A DNA stretch of 5,708 nt from Pseudomonadota bacterium (lineage in GTDB: Bacteria > Pseudomonadota > Gammaproteobacteria > Burkholderiales > SG8-39), in NCBI GenBank assembly GCA_021825225.1, contig JAKAIH010000200.1, positions 1 to 5,708 on the forward strand. Direction: 5' to 3'. Position 1 is the first letter of the stretch, and the number at the start of each line of letters is the position of its first letter. This document shows positions 5,454-5,708 of this stretch, one piece after another. The position numbers and the translations under genes were made by a program. The notes under the pieces were generated by a model. It was not told the origin of the DNA. It did no database searches and saw nothing but the letters and a program-made list of their open reading frames with translations.

Positions 5454-5708
5454 CTAGATTATTAAAGGGCGAAAAAGCCTGAAAAAATTGGCTGTCGTCG
5501 CCTCCTCCAAAGCCTCTAGCGGAATTCCGCGCAGGCTGGCAATTTCCTCTGCTACATGCCGGACCCAGCCCGGTTCGTTGCTTTTTCCGCGATGCGGGAC
5601 CGGTGCGAGGTATGGGGAATCGGTTTCGACCAGCATGCGTTCCAAGGGTATCGCTTTGGCCACTGCCTTGAGCGCCTGCGCATTTTTGAAGGTGACGATG
5701 CCCGAAAA
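5454..5708 (-). CDS. TatD/YcfH-family metal-dependent hydrolase, C-terminal part (5' end beyond right edge)
   Basis: The last 84 codons are present; the frame is open through base 5708 and ends at TAG (5454-5456). The fragment starts [17 protein letters not shown] and contains [20 protein letters not shown] and, near the end, TTANFFRLF. These are the hallmark C-terminal blocks of the TatD/YcfH family of TIM-barrel metalloenzymes, with the VETDSPY Asp as a metal and active-site residue. Full-length members are about 250-265 residues, so roughly two thirds lies outside the window. Family members are cytoplasmic and several have DNase activity. The variant here is closest, from memory, to E. coli YcfH rather than TatD itself. 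It is followed after 14 bases by the ankyrin gene. A GTG at 5663 is only an internal Val codon, not the start. Confidence 0.93.
   Translation of the reverse strand, partial: FSGIVTFKNAQALKAVAKAIPLERMLVETDSPYLAPVPHRGKSNEPGWVRHVAEEIASLRGIPLEALEEATTANFFRLFRPLII

Overview
The window looks like chromosome from a Gram-negative betaproteobacterium. The evidence is the gene content: an outer-membrane TPR/beta-barrel protein paired with a secreted FecR-domain protein, a DUF1178 gene beside tRNA-Leu(UAA), and a TatD/YcfH hydrolase followed by an exported ankyrin protein. The genes are GC-rich and the short intergenic gaps are AT-rich. The placement is inferred from these families; no species is claimed.

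Left half (1-3818, minus strand): a two-gene unit. The first gene (start 3818, probably TTG) encodes an exported protein with N-terminal TPR repeats and a C-terminal outer-membrane beta-barrel. This is the layout of the Slam/DUF560 family, the translocon of the type XI secretion system. Twenty-one bases downstream, with a good ribosome binding site, begins a very large gene (start 2444) that stays open through the left edge. It encodes a signal peptide, a FecR domain, a low-complexity linker, and at least two copies of a glycine-rich, strand-rich module resembling TbpB-type barrel domains. Because it has no stop inside the window it is easily missed, and the plus strand opposite it carries long spurious frames. 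The pairing suggests a secretion channel and its surface or secreted cargo, with an unusual FecR-domain cargo.

Middle (3819-4287): an AT-rich intergenic region with a perfect 18-bp direct repeat at 19-bp period, then a complete class II tRNA-Leu(UAA) gene with encoded CCA, then a short spacer.

Right half (4288-5708): a plus-strand DUF1178 gene (small Cys-containing protein of unknown function) converges on a minus-strand pair entering from the right edge. That pair is the 3' end of a TatD/YcfH-type metal-dependent hydrolase gene, followed after 14 bases by an exported six-unit ankyrin-repeat protein. No mobile elements, CRISPR arrays or rRNA genes were seen.
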